Positions 52,483 through 61,450 of a stretch of DNA of 64,000 nucleotides are shown piece after piece. Origin of the DNA: JAISGQ01 sp045604155 (GTDB lineage Bacteria; Bacillota; Clostridia; Oscillospirales; Acutalibacteraceae); contig JAZUNN010000044.1 in NCBI GenBank assembly GCA_045604155.1, positions 7,556-71,555 of the forward strand, read 5' to 3'. A program made the translations under genes and the position numbers. The notes under the pieces were generated by a model. The model was not told the origin of the DNA, made no database searches, and worked only from the letters and a program-made list of their open reading frames with translations. Position 1 is the first letter of the stretch. The number at the start of each line of letters is the position of its first letter.

Positions 52483-53025
52483 ATGTCAAAGTATTATGAA
52501 ATGACCATTGCTGGCTGCAAAAGACAGCTTCCCATGTGCGCTGTCAGCGATAAGCTTGATATTGCTGCATTTATAATGTTCGGAGATGTTGAGATTACTG
52601 TAAAATCAGCAGAAGAACTTTTGAAAAAGGTTCCTGAGTTTGATTTTATAATCACTGCCGAAGCAAAGGGTATTCCTCTTGCATATGAAATGGCAAGACA
52701 GGCAGGTACAGATTATCTTGTTGCCCGTAAAGGAATAAAGGTTTACACAACAAACCCTGTATCTGTTGAGGTTAAGTCAATTACAACAGCCCAGATTCAG
52801 ATGCTTCATCTTGCTGATTACGAAGCAGACAGAATCAGAGGAAAAAGAGTCCTTGTTGTTGATGATGTAATCAGCACGGGCGAATCTCTTACTGCCATTG
52901 AAAAGCTTACTGAAGCAGCAGGAGCAGAAATTGTAGGCAAATGCGCTGTTCTCGCTGAAGGTGATGCAGCCGACAGAGAAGATATTATTTTCCTCGAAAA
53001 ACTTCCCTTATTCTTTAAAGATTAG
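52483..53025 (+). CDS. Phosphoribosyltransferase family protein (Apt-like)
   Basis: Type I phosphoribosyltransferase with the PRPP motif VLVVDDVISTGESL and the pyrophosphate loop region EAKGIPLAYEMAR. The basic YLVARKGIKVY segment and KSITTAQIQMLHL flexible hood resemble adenine or xanthine phosphoribosyltransferases and the archaeal Hpt-like branch. Length 180. The nucleobase is not certain, so I give no symbol. It starts 19 bases after the HIT gene with AGAGGTG and ends 12 bases before comEC; a salvage role within the alaS-HIT-comEC unit is plausible. Confidence 0.83.
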   Translation: MSKYYEMTIAGCKRQLPMCAVSDKLDIAAFIMFGDVEITVKSAEELLKKVPEFDFIITAEAKGIPLAYEMARQAGTDYLVARKGIKVYTTNPVSVEVKSITTAQIQMLHLADYEADRIRGKRVLVVDDVISTGESLTAIEKLTEAAGAEIVGKCAVLAEGDAADREDIIFLEKLPLFFKD

Positions 53026-53037
53026 GAGAAATGAATT

Positions 53038-55290
53038 ATGAAGCGACCGTTTGCAGTAATAGGAATAACCTATCTTTTATCGCAAGCGGTCGCTGCTTGT
53101 TTTGGCACAGCTTTTACCCTTGCTGCAGGCATAACAGTTTTACTTGGTATATTTCTTTGCTTTTTTGGATTTGAAAAAAGAAATAAAACTCTTATTGCGG
53201 TTCTCATCACGATATGCGTAGCTATGTTTGCATTATTTGCATATACAAAAATTTATGTAGAATCAGTCATCCCGGCAGAGGGAAAAGTTGTTCAGATCAA
53301 AGGCAGGATAGTTGAAGAGCCCTATGAAAATTACGGACGTTTTTATTATGTAATTAAAACAGATAGTATAGCAATGGATGGTGTCAGGCAGAAAACAAAA
53401 ATACGACTGTCATCATCGGTTTCATTGGATGCAGAATATTCTGATGTTTTCGAAGGAACAGTCCATTTTACAAGTATAAGCGATGAGAATAGCTTTGCTT
53501 CTCACAGACGTTTACTGTCAAAAGGAATAACTGCCACTGCATTTCTTATGAAGAATGACTATTATACTGTTTCTGATGGAAATGGAGGAATTTATTCTTT
53601 TGCTGTTTTTATGCGCAATAAACTTAAAAGTTCGATCAGAGATCTTTATCCTGATGAAACAGGTGAAATACTTTCAGCAATGATGACAGGTGACGAAAGC
53701 GACGTTGACAGTGACATTGTAAATGCCTTCAGAAATACCGGAATGGCACATGTTCTTGCAGTTTCAGGACTGCACCTGACTCTTATTGCTTCTGCTATAA
53801 CATGGTTTTTGCGAAGATTCTACATAAACAGAAAGATAATTGCTGTAATAGTCTGCGTTTTTATTTGGTTTTATGCCGCAGTTGCAGGATTTCCCATGTC
53901 ATCGTTAAGAGCAGCAATTATGATAACAATAATGCTTATAGGTATAATTGCAGACAGATTGCATTCTCCGCTGAATTCACTTGGAATTGCAATTCTGATT
54001 ATCTGTTTGGTAAATCCTTATGCTGCAATTGATGCAGGGCTTATAATGTCTTTCTCTTCAACATTCGGTTTGATAGAGGTTGCACCAAAGTTAAATAAAT
54101 ATGTACAGAAGTATTTATTCAAAAACAGATCCGGAAAATGGCTTGATCTTGCGAAAGATATTGTCAGTATCTTTGTAACTTCATTTACTGCAAGTATATT
54201 TATACTACCTGCGTCTGTTTTGTATTTTGGAAAAATTTCTCTTTTATCTCCTGTAACGAATACCATTCTTGTTTCTGTATCTGTTTTATTCCTTGGAATA
54301 GGATTTGTTGCAGTGCTTTTATCCCTTTTCGGGAATATAGGAAGTTTTATTGCCTATCCGTTTATGACAATAGATTGGTTTATCGGCAAAATACTTCTTC
54401 AGATCATTAAGTTTTTTGACAGTATTCCGGGTACTGTTATTAATACAGGTAAAAACACTGTTACAGCAGTGTTTGGATGTATTTTAATTGCAGTTCTTTT
54501 TATTGTTTTTTTCAGATCATCCAAGAACAGAAAACATTTGTTTATTATCTGTTCTTTCTGCTGTTCAATGATTGTTTTTGTATGGTTTATGTCGGCAAGG
54601 GTTCTCAATGACAGGGTTTCAATTTCTGTATTTGATACAGGGAAATCAGTCATGGTGCTTGCAAAACATGAATCATCTTCATTGCTTATTGGTGACGGAG
54701 GCGATGATTACGATTTATCTCTGGTACAATATGATTTGCAGGATCAGGGTATTTCCGAAATAACAGCTCTTATTATGACGGATTTATCGGAAGATAGCTC
54801 CAGAAATATGGATGCACTGGTCAATAATCTTAATCCCGAAATGGTTTTTATTCCAAATGAAAAGTATCATTACGATGAAGTGAAATATCATGCTGATATA
54901 CGTTCTGTTCCTATAGAACTATCACTTGATAAGAAAATAGAAGCAAGATCTGTTTCTTCGCTCAGCGTGGAAGATCATACCGGTCTTGTATGGACACGGA
55001 TATACTGCGATAATCTTTCCGCTCTGATTTGCCCGGATGGCGGAGATGGATTATATTGTCCTTTTGAAATTGAAGAATACGATGCAGTTATCTTTTCAGA
55101 TAATATTCCTGTTAACCTTACTGCATTACAGGGCAAAACATATATTGTTTGTTCCGAATATGACTCCGGTTCAATAATAACCTCGCAGATAAAAGCACGA
55201 GGTCTTAAAAATGTGTATTGCACGGGAGTGGATGGAAAGATTGAAATTACATCAAGAGACGGCAGATTATATATTGGAAGTGATAATTGA
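53038..55290 (+). CDS. comEC: DNA-uptake channel ComEC/Rec2
   Basis: Inner-membrane channel for single-stranded DNA during transformation. An N-terminal DUF4131-like part with two hydrophobic segments and an OB-like domain (about 80-175) precedes the Competence domain. That domain has NTGMAHVLAVSGLHLTLIAS and about eight membrane segments (about 235-510). The C-terminal region (about 522-750) aligns with the usual metallo-beta-lactamase domain (SISVFDTGKSVMVL). However, its HxHxDH motif is replaced by TDLSEDSSRN near residue 582, so this domain is probably not a nuclease. holA starts on its stop codon; comEC-holA order matches Bacillus. comEA is not nearby. Confidence 0.9.
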   Translation: MKRPFAVIGITYLLSQAVAACFGTAFTLAAGITVLLGIFLCFFGFEKRNKTLIAVLITICVAMFALFAYTKIYVESVIPAEGKVVQIKGRIVEEPYENYGRFYYVIKTDSIAMDGVRQKTKIRLSSSVSLDAEYSDVFEGTVHFTSISDENSFASHRRLLSKGITATAFLMKNDYYTVSDGNGGIYSFAVFMRNKLKSSIRDLYPDETGEILSAMMTGDESDVDSDIVNAFRNTGMAHVLAVSGLHLTLIASAITWFLRRFYINRKIIAVIVCVFIWFYAAVAGFPMSSLRAAIMITIMLIGIIADRLHSPLNSLGIAILIICLVNPYAAIDAGLIMSFSSTFGLIEVAPKLNKYVQKYLFKNRSGKWLDLAKDIVSIFVTSFTASIFILPASVLYFGKISLLSPVTNTILVSVSVLFLGIGFVAVLLSLFGNIGSFIAYPFMTIDWFIGKILLQIIKFFDSIPGTVINTGKNTVTAVFGCILIAVLFIVFFRSSKNRKHLFIICSFCCSMIVFVWFMSARVLNDRVSISVFDTGKSVMVLAKHESSSLLIGDGGDDYDLSLVQYDLQDQGISEITALIMTDLSEDSSRNMDALVNNLNPEMVFIPNEKYHYDEVKYHADIRSVPIELSLDKKIEARSVSSLSVEDHTGLVWTRIYCDNLSALICPDGGDGLYCPFEIEEYDAVIFSDNIPVNLTALQGKTYIVCSEYDSGSIITSQIKARGLKNVYCTGVDGKIEITSRDGRLYIGSDN

Positions 55291-56369
55291 TGAGTGAAAT
55301 CAATGCAATGCAGCTTGAAGAGCATATTGCTCAGAATAAGCCTTGTAGTGTTTATATGATATATGGTACACAGAACGTACTTATAAGTGAATGTGCGTCA
55401 TTGGTAAAAAATGCTTTCATGCCTGATTTTCCCGAGCTGAACTATATGGAGTACGATGGAAAAGGGTGTGCGGTCAGGGACATTGAAGCATGTGCGCAGC
55501 AGGCACCGATGCTTGCTGAAAAACGAATGATTTCAGTATGTGATTTTTCTGCAGCAGAAAGAACAGATGCTGATGTTGAAAAATTTGTTTCTCTTATTTC
55601 TTCTCTTGATTCTGAAACAATACTTATTTTATGGTTTCTGAATGTAAATGTAACAATAAGCAAGAAAAAAGATGAAGAAAACAAAAGCAGGAAATGGCTC
55701 AGCATTATAAATGCAGTAAAAAAATACGGCTGTTGTGTAAGATGCGATATGCCTGAGAGAAATGATATGGTAAAACTTCTTTGCAATAAAGCTGATTCTG
55801 AAGGAGTAAAGCTTCGTGAGCAGGAAGCAAGGTTTCTTATTGGTCGATCAGGTATGGATTATTCACTTCTTATCAGTCAGCTTAAAATGCTGATGTCTGT
55901 TGCTCCGAGAAAGAATATAACCACAGAACTGATCGAAAAGCTTATTGAACCGGGAATAGAAGCAAATATTTTCTATCTTGCAGGTAAAATTCTTTCCGGT
56001 GAATATGATAAAGCTTATGATATTCTTCAGCGACTTTTTTTACAGCGTGAAGAACCGGGAAATATTCTTCGTATTCTGCAGGGACCTTTTATTGATCTGT
56101 ACAGAGCCAAGTCGGCAAAGGATGCCGGATTGAATCTTGATCAGACCATAGAATTATATCCTTCCGATTATCCTAAGAATAAAAGATTTCTTATGGAAAA
56201 TGCACGCAGAGACTGCTCAAAGTATTCAATTTCTCTTCTGAGAAGATATGTTCTGCTCCTGTATAAAGCAGAACGAGCCATGCACGGCAGCAGACTCAGC
56301 GATAATATAATTCTTGAAAAACTTATTGCGGAACTTTGCTGTGTATACAAGGAGGAAGGCAGACGTTGA
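55290..56369 (+). CDS. holA: DNA polymerase III subunit delta
   Basis: Clamp-loader subunit that opens the sliding clamp. The N-terminal SVYMIYGTQNVLISECASLVKNAF, a central AAA+ lid region (RNDMVKLLCNKADSEGVKL...) and the C-terminal collar domain (LIEPGIEANIFYLAGKILSGEYDKAYDIL...) are typical; delta lacks an active ATPase site. Length 359. The ATG overlaps the last base of the comEC stop (TGATG). A toprim gene starts inside its own stop. The compact comEC-holA-toprim junctions suggest one transcript. Confidence 0.92.
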   Translation: MSEINAMQLEEHIAQNKPCSVYMIYGTQNVLISECASLVKNAFMPDFPELNYMEYDGKGCAVRDIEACAQQAPMLAEKRMISVCDFSAAERTDADVEKFVSLISSLDSETILILWFLNVNVTISKKKDEENKSRKWLSIINAVKKYGCCVRCDMPERNDMVKLLCNKADSEGVKLREQEARFLIGRSGMDYSLLISQLKMLMSVAPRKNITTELIEKLIEPGIEANIFYLAGKILSGEYDKAYDILQRLFLQREEPGNILRILQGPFIDLYRAKSAKDAGLNLDQTIELYPSDYPKNKRFLMENARRDCSKYSISLLRRYVLLLYKAERAMHGSRLSDNIILEKLIAELCCVYKEEGRR

Positions 56370-56971
56370 TAAAACTTCGGCAAGTTGTTGTAGTAGAGGG
56401 AAAATATGATAAGATCAGATTGGAATCCCTTATTGATGCTTTGATTATTCCTACCGATGGATTTGCTATTTTCAAAGACAAAGATAAGATGCAGATGCTC
56501 CGTTGTCTTGCTGAAAAAAATGGCCTTGTAATAATTACTGACAGTGATTCAGCGGGTTTTCTTATCAGAAACCATATATCAGGATGCATTCCAAAAGAAT
56601 ATATAAGACATGTTTATATTCCTGATATTCTTGGAAAAGAAAAAAGGAAAACAGAATATTCAAAAGAAGGTAAACTCGGCGTTGAGGGCATGAGCACAAC
56701 TGTTCTTGAAGAAGCATTGAAAAAAGCAGGCGTAGTTTCCGAAGAAACAGATGGTGTAAAAGAACCGATTACTTCAGCGGATTTTTTTGAAGATGGATAT
56801 TCCGGAAGCAAAAACAGCGAGGTTAAAAGAAGTTTACTGAAAAAACGTCTTGAACTTCCTGAACGACTGACAGCAAAGGCTTTGCTTGAAGTATTGAATA
56901 TTCTGATTACAAAAGATGAATACAGATTACTGACAGAAGAAATAAACATAGAATTAAATAATATTGATTAA
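56366..56971 (+). CDS. Toprim-domain protein with DUF4093-like C-terminus (RNase M5-like)
   Basis: A 201-residue protein with an N-terminal toprim fold: VVVVEGKYDKIRL (catalytic Glu) and ITDSDSAGF (DxD). These match RNase M5 (RnmV), which matures 5S rRNA, and a clostridial relative carrying DUF4093. The C-terminal region (about 100-201) is charged and helical, with ERLTAKALLEVLNIL. The start is TTG overlapping the holA stop (TTGA), with GGAGGAAGG about 7 bases upstream. Longer N-terminal extensions would run through the ribosome site. True RnmV activity is uncertain, so the symbol is left empty. A hairpin covering the next gene's ribosome site follows the stop. Confidence 0.82.
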   Translation: MIKLRQVVVVEGKYDKIRLESLIDALIIPTDGFAIFKDKDKMQMLRCLAEKNGLVIITDSDSAGFLIRNHISGCIPKEYIRHVYIPDILGKEKRKTEYSKEGKLGVEGMSTTVLEEALKKAGVVSEETDGVKEPITSADFFEDGYSGSKNSEVKRSLLKKRLELPERLTAKALLEVLNILITKDEYRLLTEEINIELNNID

Positions 56972-56977
56972 ACATTG

Positions 56978-57009
56978 CAGCACCTCCAAGAATATTTTCG
57001 GAGGTGCTG
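56978..57009 (+). promoter_or_regulatory. Inverted repeat sequestering the PBP ribosome binding site
   Basis: CAGCACCTCC (56978-56987) and GGAGGTGCTG (57000-57009) form a perfect 10-base-pair stem with a 12-base loop. The 3' arm contains the Shine-Dalgarno GGAGG (57000-57004) of the PBP gene. No T-run follows, so translational masking is more likely than termination. Confidence 0.65.
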
Positions 57010-57012
57010 TTC

Positions 57013-58611
57013 ATGAATAGAAGAGTTGTTTTATTTTTTTCTTTTTTTATATGTATTTTGGTTGTGCTTATTGTATGGCTTATGAATGTTACATTTTCCG
57101 ATGAATATATTCTTGCGGGAAACTCTCAGAGTATGCATACGCTTACAGTGTACACTACAAGAGGTAAAATATATGATCGAAATATGCTTGTTATTGCTGG
57201 CGGTTCTGCTGAATATAAAGCAATAGTCAGACCATCGGCAAAAACGACATCGAGATTGATTTCAGAGCTTGACAATAAAACTGTAGATGATCTTGAAGAA
57301 AAACTGAAAGGCAGCAGACCGTTTGTCATAAAAGTGCCGGACAGCTTTTCTTCCGGCGAGGATATCGATGTTGTTAAATGCATAAAAAGATACTCTGATG
57401 AAGCTATTGCTCCAAATATAGTCGGATATCTGGATAGTGAAGGAAAAGGAGTATGCGGAATCGAAAAAGCATATGAAAAAATACTGGATGAATACGAAGG
57501 TGAATATAAAATAACATACAGAGTGAATGCGCTTGGGGAAAGTCTTGAAAAAGAGCCAATTATAAGAGATACTACCAATAATTCCAATGGTGGTGTTGTT
57601 CTGACAATAGATTCATCCATTCAGCTAATTGCTCAGAGAGCTGCAGAGCAGTATCTTGAGTCAGGAGTAATAGTAATTATGGATACGGGTACAGGCGAGA
57701 TACTTGCGTGTGTTTCTGCACCTGTATTCAATCAGAATAAAATTTCAGAGTATTTGTATGATGAGGGTGATGCTCTTGTAAATAAATCATTCTCATCATA
57801 TGATATTGGATCCGTTTTTAAGCTTGTTGTTTCAGCCGGTGCAATCGAAAGCGGATACGGTGATTTTGAATACTGCTGCAAAGGTACAGTTGAAATCGGT
57901 AACAAAAATTTTAAATGCAGCAATATATCAGGACACGGAACAGTTGACATGGAGCAGGCATTGGCTTATTCATGCAACTGTTATTTTATTGAACTATCAA
58001 AAAATGTAGGATATAAGAACATTCTTGAAAAGGCAAAACTGCTTGGATTTGGACGTGCTGTTGAACTTGGTGAAAATTTCAGAACCGGTAAAGGGCATCT
58101 TCCTGATGAAAATGAACTTTCTCTTCCGGCTGGACTTGCCAATTTTTCTTTCGGACAGGGGTCACTTATGGCAAATCCTGTTCAGGTTGCAGGAATGATT
58201 TCATGTATTGCAAACGATGGGGTGTATATAAAACCGTCAATAGTCCGATGCACTGTAAATTCAAGGCTTGAAAAAACAGGTGATTATTCAAATTGTTATA
58301 AATATGAAGCCATGGACAAATCAACAGCAGAATTTTTAAAAAAATCCATGGAAGCTGTAATGAAATACGGAACAGGAAAAAGTGTCTCATCACAGATTGT
58401 TTCGATGGCAGGCAAATCAGGTACTGCAGAAACGGGAATATGCATTAATGGAAGAAAAATAAAAAGAGGATGGTTTGCAGGCTATTTCCCTGCTGATGAT
58501 CCTGAGTATGTTTGTGTAATACTTTCTGAGGATGCTGATTCAGGAACTGCAAGTGCAGGACCGTGTTTTAAATTCATTGCAGAAAGAATCAGCCATATAT
58601 ATGGCAAGTAG
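57013..58611 (+). CDS. Class B penicillin-binding protein (transpeptidase)
   Basis: Membrane-anchored transpeptidase that cross-links peptidoglycan. One membrane segment (about 4-26) is followed by a short dimerisation domain starting with VYTTRGKIYDRN. The transpeptidase domain has SVFK (active Ser near 267), SCN in YSCNCYFIEL and KSGTAE near 468. At 532 residues it is short, lacking PASTA domains and the longer PBP2 insert. This suggests a sporulation-type or accessory PBP related to the FtsI/SpoVD group rather than the main division enzyme; specific naming is not justified. ATG 57013 lies 8 bases after GGAGG, which is buried in a hairpin. No clear terminator follows. Confidence 0.88.
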   Translation: MNRRVVLFFSFFICILVVLIVWLMNVTFSDEYILAGNSQSMHTLTVYTTRGKIYDRNMLVIAGGSAEYKAIVRPSAKTTSRLISELDNKTVDDLEEKLKGSRPFVIKVPDSFSSGEDIDVVKCIKRYSDEAIAPNIVGYLDSEGKGVCGIEKAYEKILDEYEGEYKITYRVNALGESLEKEPIIRDTTNNSNGGVVLTIDSSIQLIAQRAAEQYLESGVIVIMDTGTGEILACVSAPVFNQNKISEYLYDEGDALVNKSFSSYDIGSVFKLVVSAGAIESGYGDFEYCCKGTVEIGNKNFKCSNISGHGTVDMEQALAYSCNCYFIELSKNVGYKNILEKAKLLGFGRAVELGENFRTGKGHLPDENELSLPAGLANFSFGQGSLMANPVQVAGMISCIANDGVYIKPSIVRCTVNSRLEKTGDYSNCYKYEAMDKSTAEFLKKSMEAVMKYGTGKSVSSQIVSMAGKSGTAETGICINGRKIKRGWFAGYFPADDPEYVCVILSEDADSGTASAGPCFKFIAERISHIYGK

Positions 58612-58657
58612 TATAAAAAGAATGCACTTTTATGATTTAAATTGATAATGAATAGTG

Positions 58658-58686
58658 TTGAAATATACAAAAAATAGTGTTATAAT
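58658..58686 (+). promoter_or_regulatory. Promoter of the P-loop ATPase / oxoacid oxidoreductase operon
   Basis: TTGAAA (58658-58663), 17 bases and TATAAT (58681-58686), with TGT just before giving an extended -10. It lies 30 bases upstream of the start codon. Confidence 0.72.
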
Positions 58687-58716
58687 CTTTGATATTAAAT
58701 CTATGGCGGTTGATGT

Positions 58717-59400
58717 ATGAATACGACTGATCTCGGAAAATTTATAATAATATGCGGTCACTATGGCTGCGGAAAAACCAATTTCGCATTGAATCTTGCA
58801 GCCGAAAGAGCTGCAATGGGCGAGAAGGTAACCCTTGTTGATATGGATATAGTCAATCCCTATTTCCGTTCAAGCGATTACCCGGAATTCCTCGCAGAAA
58901 AGGGAATAGAGCTTATCGCTCCGAATTTTGCCCATTCAAATGTTGATCTTCCGTCTCTGCCTGCTCGTATGTATTCTGTTTTTGAAAGTAAGGATACGGT
59001 AATAATCGATGTCGGCGGTGATGATGACGGTTCAACTGCTCTCGGCAGGTTCAACAGGCAGTTATCGGAAATTCCATATCAGATGCTCTATGTTGTAAAC
59101 AGGTATCGTGATCTTGAGAATGAACCCGAAAACTCTGCACGTCTTTTAAGAGAGATCGAGCATACATCAAGGCTCAAGGCTACTGCGGTTGTAAGCAATG
59201 CCCATCTCTGCGGAGAAACCGCACCGCAGCACATTATCGAAGGAGCGGAGTACGCCCGTAAAACGGCGGATATCCTCGGCTTGCCCATGATAATGACTAC
59301 CTGCGAGAAGAAATTCGTTTCAGAGGTATCTGAGAGGGTAGAGGATATCTACCCCATAGATATAATTGTAACCAAACCTTGGGAAACCGAGGAATCATAA
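58717..59400 (+). CDS. P-loop ATPase of the MinD/ParA-like group
   Basis: A 227-residue cytoplasmic ATPase. Walker A is GHYGCGKTNFALNLA (about 13-27), followed by VTLVDMDIVNPYFRSSDYP. The Walker B-like segment is TVIIDVGGDDDGSTALG. It resembles MinD/ParA or NifH-like SIMIBI proteins without a membrane-targeting helix. It starts a tight operon with a ferredoxin (16 bases away) and the three oxidoreductase subunits. Such a gene ahead of oxoacid:ferredoxin oxidoreductase genes suggests a role in enzyme assembly or maturation, which is inference. Confidence 0.8.
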   Translation: MNTTDLGKFIIICGHYGCGKTNFALNLAAERAAMGEKVTLVDMDIVNPYFRSSDYPEFLAEKGIELIAPNFAHSNVDLPSLPARMYSVFESKDTVIIDVGGDDDGSTALGRFNRQLSEIPYQMLYVVNRYRDLENEPENSARLLREIEHTSRLKATAVVSNAHLCGETAPQHIIEGAEYARKTADILGLPMIMTTCEKKFVSEVSERVEDIYPIDIIVTKPWETEES

Positions 59401-59416
59401 ACAGGGAGGTAAAGTA

Positions 59417-59623
59417 ATGCCCGGAATTACAGTTAATCAGGCGGTATGCAAAGGCTGTGAGCTTTGCGTAAATGCCTGCCCGAAGAAGATCATTGCGCTT
59501 GATAAGGAAGTTATCAACGCAAAGGGTTATCACCCCGCAAAAATGACCGCTCCCGAGCAGTGCATCGGCTGCGCAATGTGCGCAATGATGTGCCCTGACG
59601 TAGCGATTACAGTAGAGAGATAG
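59417..59623 (+). CDS. korD: 2x[4Fe-4S] ferredoxin subunit of a 2-oxoacid oxidoreductase
   Basis: A 68-residue polyferredoxin with two CxxCxxCxxxC clusters (C11, C14, C17, C21 and C49, C52, C55, C59). It passes electrons from the catalytic subunits to soluble ferredoxin. GGGAGG precedes the ATG. Position just before the alpha subunit gene is typical of the delta subunit in Kor/Vor operons. Symbol by position. Confidence 0.88.
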   Translation: MPGITVNQAVCKGCELCVNACPKKIIALDKEVINAKGYHPAKMTAPEQCIGCAMCAMMCPDVAITVER

Positions 59624-59642
59624 CAGGAAAGGAAGAATTATA

Positions 59643-60704
59643 ATGGCAGACAAAGTTCTGATGAAGGGTAACGAAGCTCTTGCTGAAGCTGCTATCCAGG
59701 CAGGCTGCAGACATTTCTTCGGTTATCCCATCACTCCGCAGACTGAGCTTGCCGCTTACATGGCTAAGCGTATGCCCAAGATCGGCGGTACATATTTACA
59801 GGCAGAATCCGAGGTTGCAGCTATAAACATGGTTTATGGTGCTGCTTCCGCAGGTGTCCGTGCAATGACATCATCCTCGTCGCCCGGAATAAGCCTTAAA
59901 AGTGAAGGTATTTCTTATCTCGCAGGTGCAGATCTGCCCTGCCTGATTATCAATGTTCAGCGCGGTGGTCCCGGCCACGGCGGCATTCAGCCCTCTCAGG
60001 CTGACTACTGGCAGGCAACCAAGGCTAACGGTCACGGCGACTTCCAGATTCTGGTTTTCGCACCTTCCACCGTTCAGGAAATGGTTGACCTTGTTGCAGG
60101 TGCATTTGATCTTGCTGATAAGTACAGAATGCCCGCTATGATCCTTGCTGACGGTATGCTCGGTCAGATGATGGAGCCCGTTGAGATCAAGGAATCCAAC
60201 GTTGAGCTGCCCGAAAAGACATGGGCAACCAACGGTCATAAGAACGCAAGAGCAAAGAACGTCATCAACTCCCTCTACATTCAGCCCGATGAGCTCGAGA
60301 GACTTATTATCGAGAGATATAAGAAGTACGATGAGATCAAGGCTGAGCATCAGATGGCTGAGAGCTACATGACCGAGGATGCTGACATCGTGGTTGTTGC
60401 TTACGGTGCTTCTTCCAGAGTTGCACGCAGTGCTGTAAACAGTGCTCGTGAAATGGGCATCAAGGCAGGTCTGGTGCGCCCCATCACTCTCTGGCCCTTC
60501 CCTGAGAAGGCTGTTGATGCTGTATGCAATACCGCTAAGCACATTCTCACTGTTGAAATGAGCATGGGTCAGATGGTTGACGATGTTAAGCTTATCGCAA
60601 ACGGCAGAGTCCCCGTATCCTTCTTCGGCAGAACCGGCGGTATTATCCCCACCCCGAAGGAAATCCTTGAACAGATCAAAACTCTTGCAGGAGGTGTTCA
60701 GTAA
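59643..60704 (+). CDS. korA: 2-oxoacid:ferredoxin oxidoreductase subunit alpha (Kor/VorB type)
   Basis: Alpha subunit of an enzyme that oxidatively decarboxylates a 2-oxoacid to acyl-CoA with ferredoxin, or runs in the reductive direction. GNEALAEAAIQAGCRHFFGYPITPQTEL, ESEVAAINMVYGAASAG and VQRGGPGHGGIQPSQADYWQATK are typical of the 2-oxoglutarate/2-oxoisovalerate group (VorB is the alternative name). Length 353. The substrate cannot be resolved by eye; acn-icd elsewhere in the window makes 2-oxoglutarate attractive. Its TAA stop shares a base with the korB start. Codon use is strongly biased. Confidence 0.9.
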   Translation: MADKVLMKGNEALAEAAIQAGCRHFFGYPITPQTELAAYMAKRMPKIGGTYLQAESEVAAINMVYGAASAGVRAMTSSSSPGISLKSEGISYLAGADLPCLIINVQRGGPGHGGIQPSQADYWQATKANGHGDFQILVFAPSTVQEMVDLVAGAFDLADKYRMPAMILADGMLGQMMEPVEIKESNVELPEKTWATNGHKNARAKNVINSLYIQPDELERLIIERYKKYDEIKAEHQMAESYMTEDADIVVVAYGASSRVARSAVNSAREMGIKAGLVRPITLWPFPEKAVDAVCNTAKHILTVEMSMGQMVDDVKLIANGRVPVSFFGRTGGIIPTPKEILEQIKTLAGGVQ

Positions 60705-61450
60705 TGGCTATCGTATTTGAACGCCCGAAGGCACTTGACAAAAACTTTGATTCATACTGCCCTGGTTGTACTCACGGCATTATCCACAGACTTGTTGCTG
60801 AAGTTATCGATGAACTCGGTATCGAGGGCAAGACTGTTGGTGTATGTCCCGTTGGCTGTGCTGTTTTCGCTTATAACTATTTCGCTTGCGACATGATCGA
60901 GGCTGCTCATGGAAGAGCTCCTGCTGTTGCAACAGGCGTAAAGAGATCTCTGCCCGAAAATGTAGTATTTACCTATCAGGGCGACGGTGACCTTGCTGCT
61001 ATCGGTACTGCTGAGACCATTCATGCAGCTACCAGAGGCGAGAATATCACTGCAATCTTCGTAAACAATGCTATTTACGGTATGACAGGCGGTCAGATGG
61101 CTCCTACATCTCTGCCCGGTCAGATCACTCAGACCACTCCTTACGGTCGTGACGTTAACTATTCAGGTTATCCTGTTCGTGTTTGCGAGATGCTTTCCAC
61201 CCTTGACGGTGTTGCACTTGCACAGCGTGTTTCCGTTGACTGCCCCAAGAATGTTCAGATTGCTAAGAAGGCAATCAAAAAGGCATTTGAGAATCAGATC
61301 AACGGCAAGGGCTACTCCATTGTTGAGGTTCTTTCCGCTTGTCCCACCAACTGGGGTCTTGCACCCAACGATGCTCTCCAGTGGCTGCGTGACAATATGA
61401 TGCCTTATTATCCCCTCGGCGTATACAAGGACAAGGAGGCTGCTGAATAA
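60704..61450 (+). CDS. korB: 2-oxoacid:ferredoxin oxidoreductase subunit beta
   Basis: Thiamine-diphosphate-binding subunit. SYCPGCTHGIIHRL at the N-terminus, GVCPVGCAVFAY, the ThDP motif GDGDLAAIGTAETIHA and FVNNAIYGMTGGQMAPT are clear. Length 248. It overlaps korA and korC by one base each (TAATG), which indicates translational coupling and fixed subunit ratios. Confidence 0.92.
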   Translation: MAIVFERPKALDKNFDSYCPGCTHGIIHRLVAEVIDELGIEGKTVGVCPVGCAVFAYNYFACDMIEAAHGRAPAVATGVKRSLPENVVFTYQGDGDLAAIGTAETIHAATRGENITAIFVNNAIYGMTGGQMAPTSLPGQITQTTPYGRDVNYSGYPVRVCEMLSTLDGVALAQRVSVDCPKNVQIAKKAIKKAFENQINGKGYSIVEVLSACPTNWGLAPNDALQWLRDNMMPYYPLGVYKDKEAAE

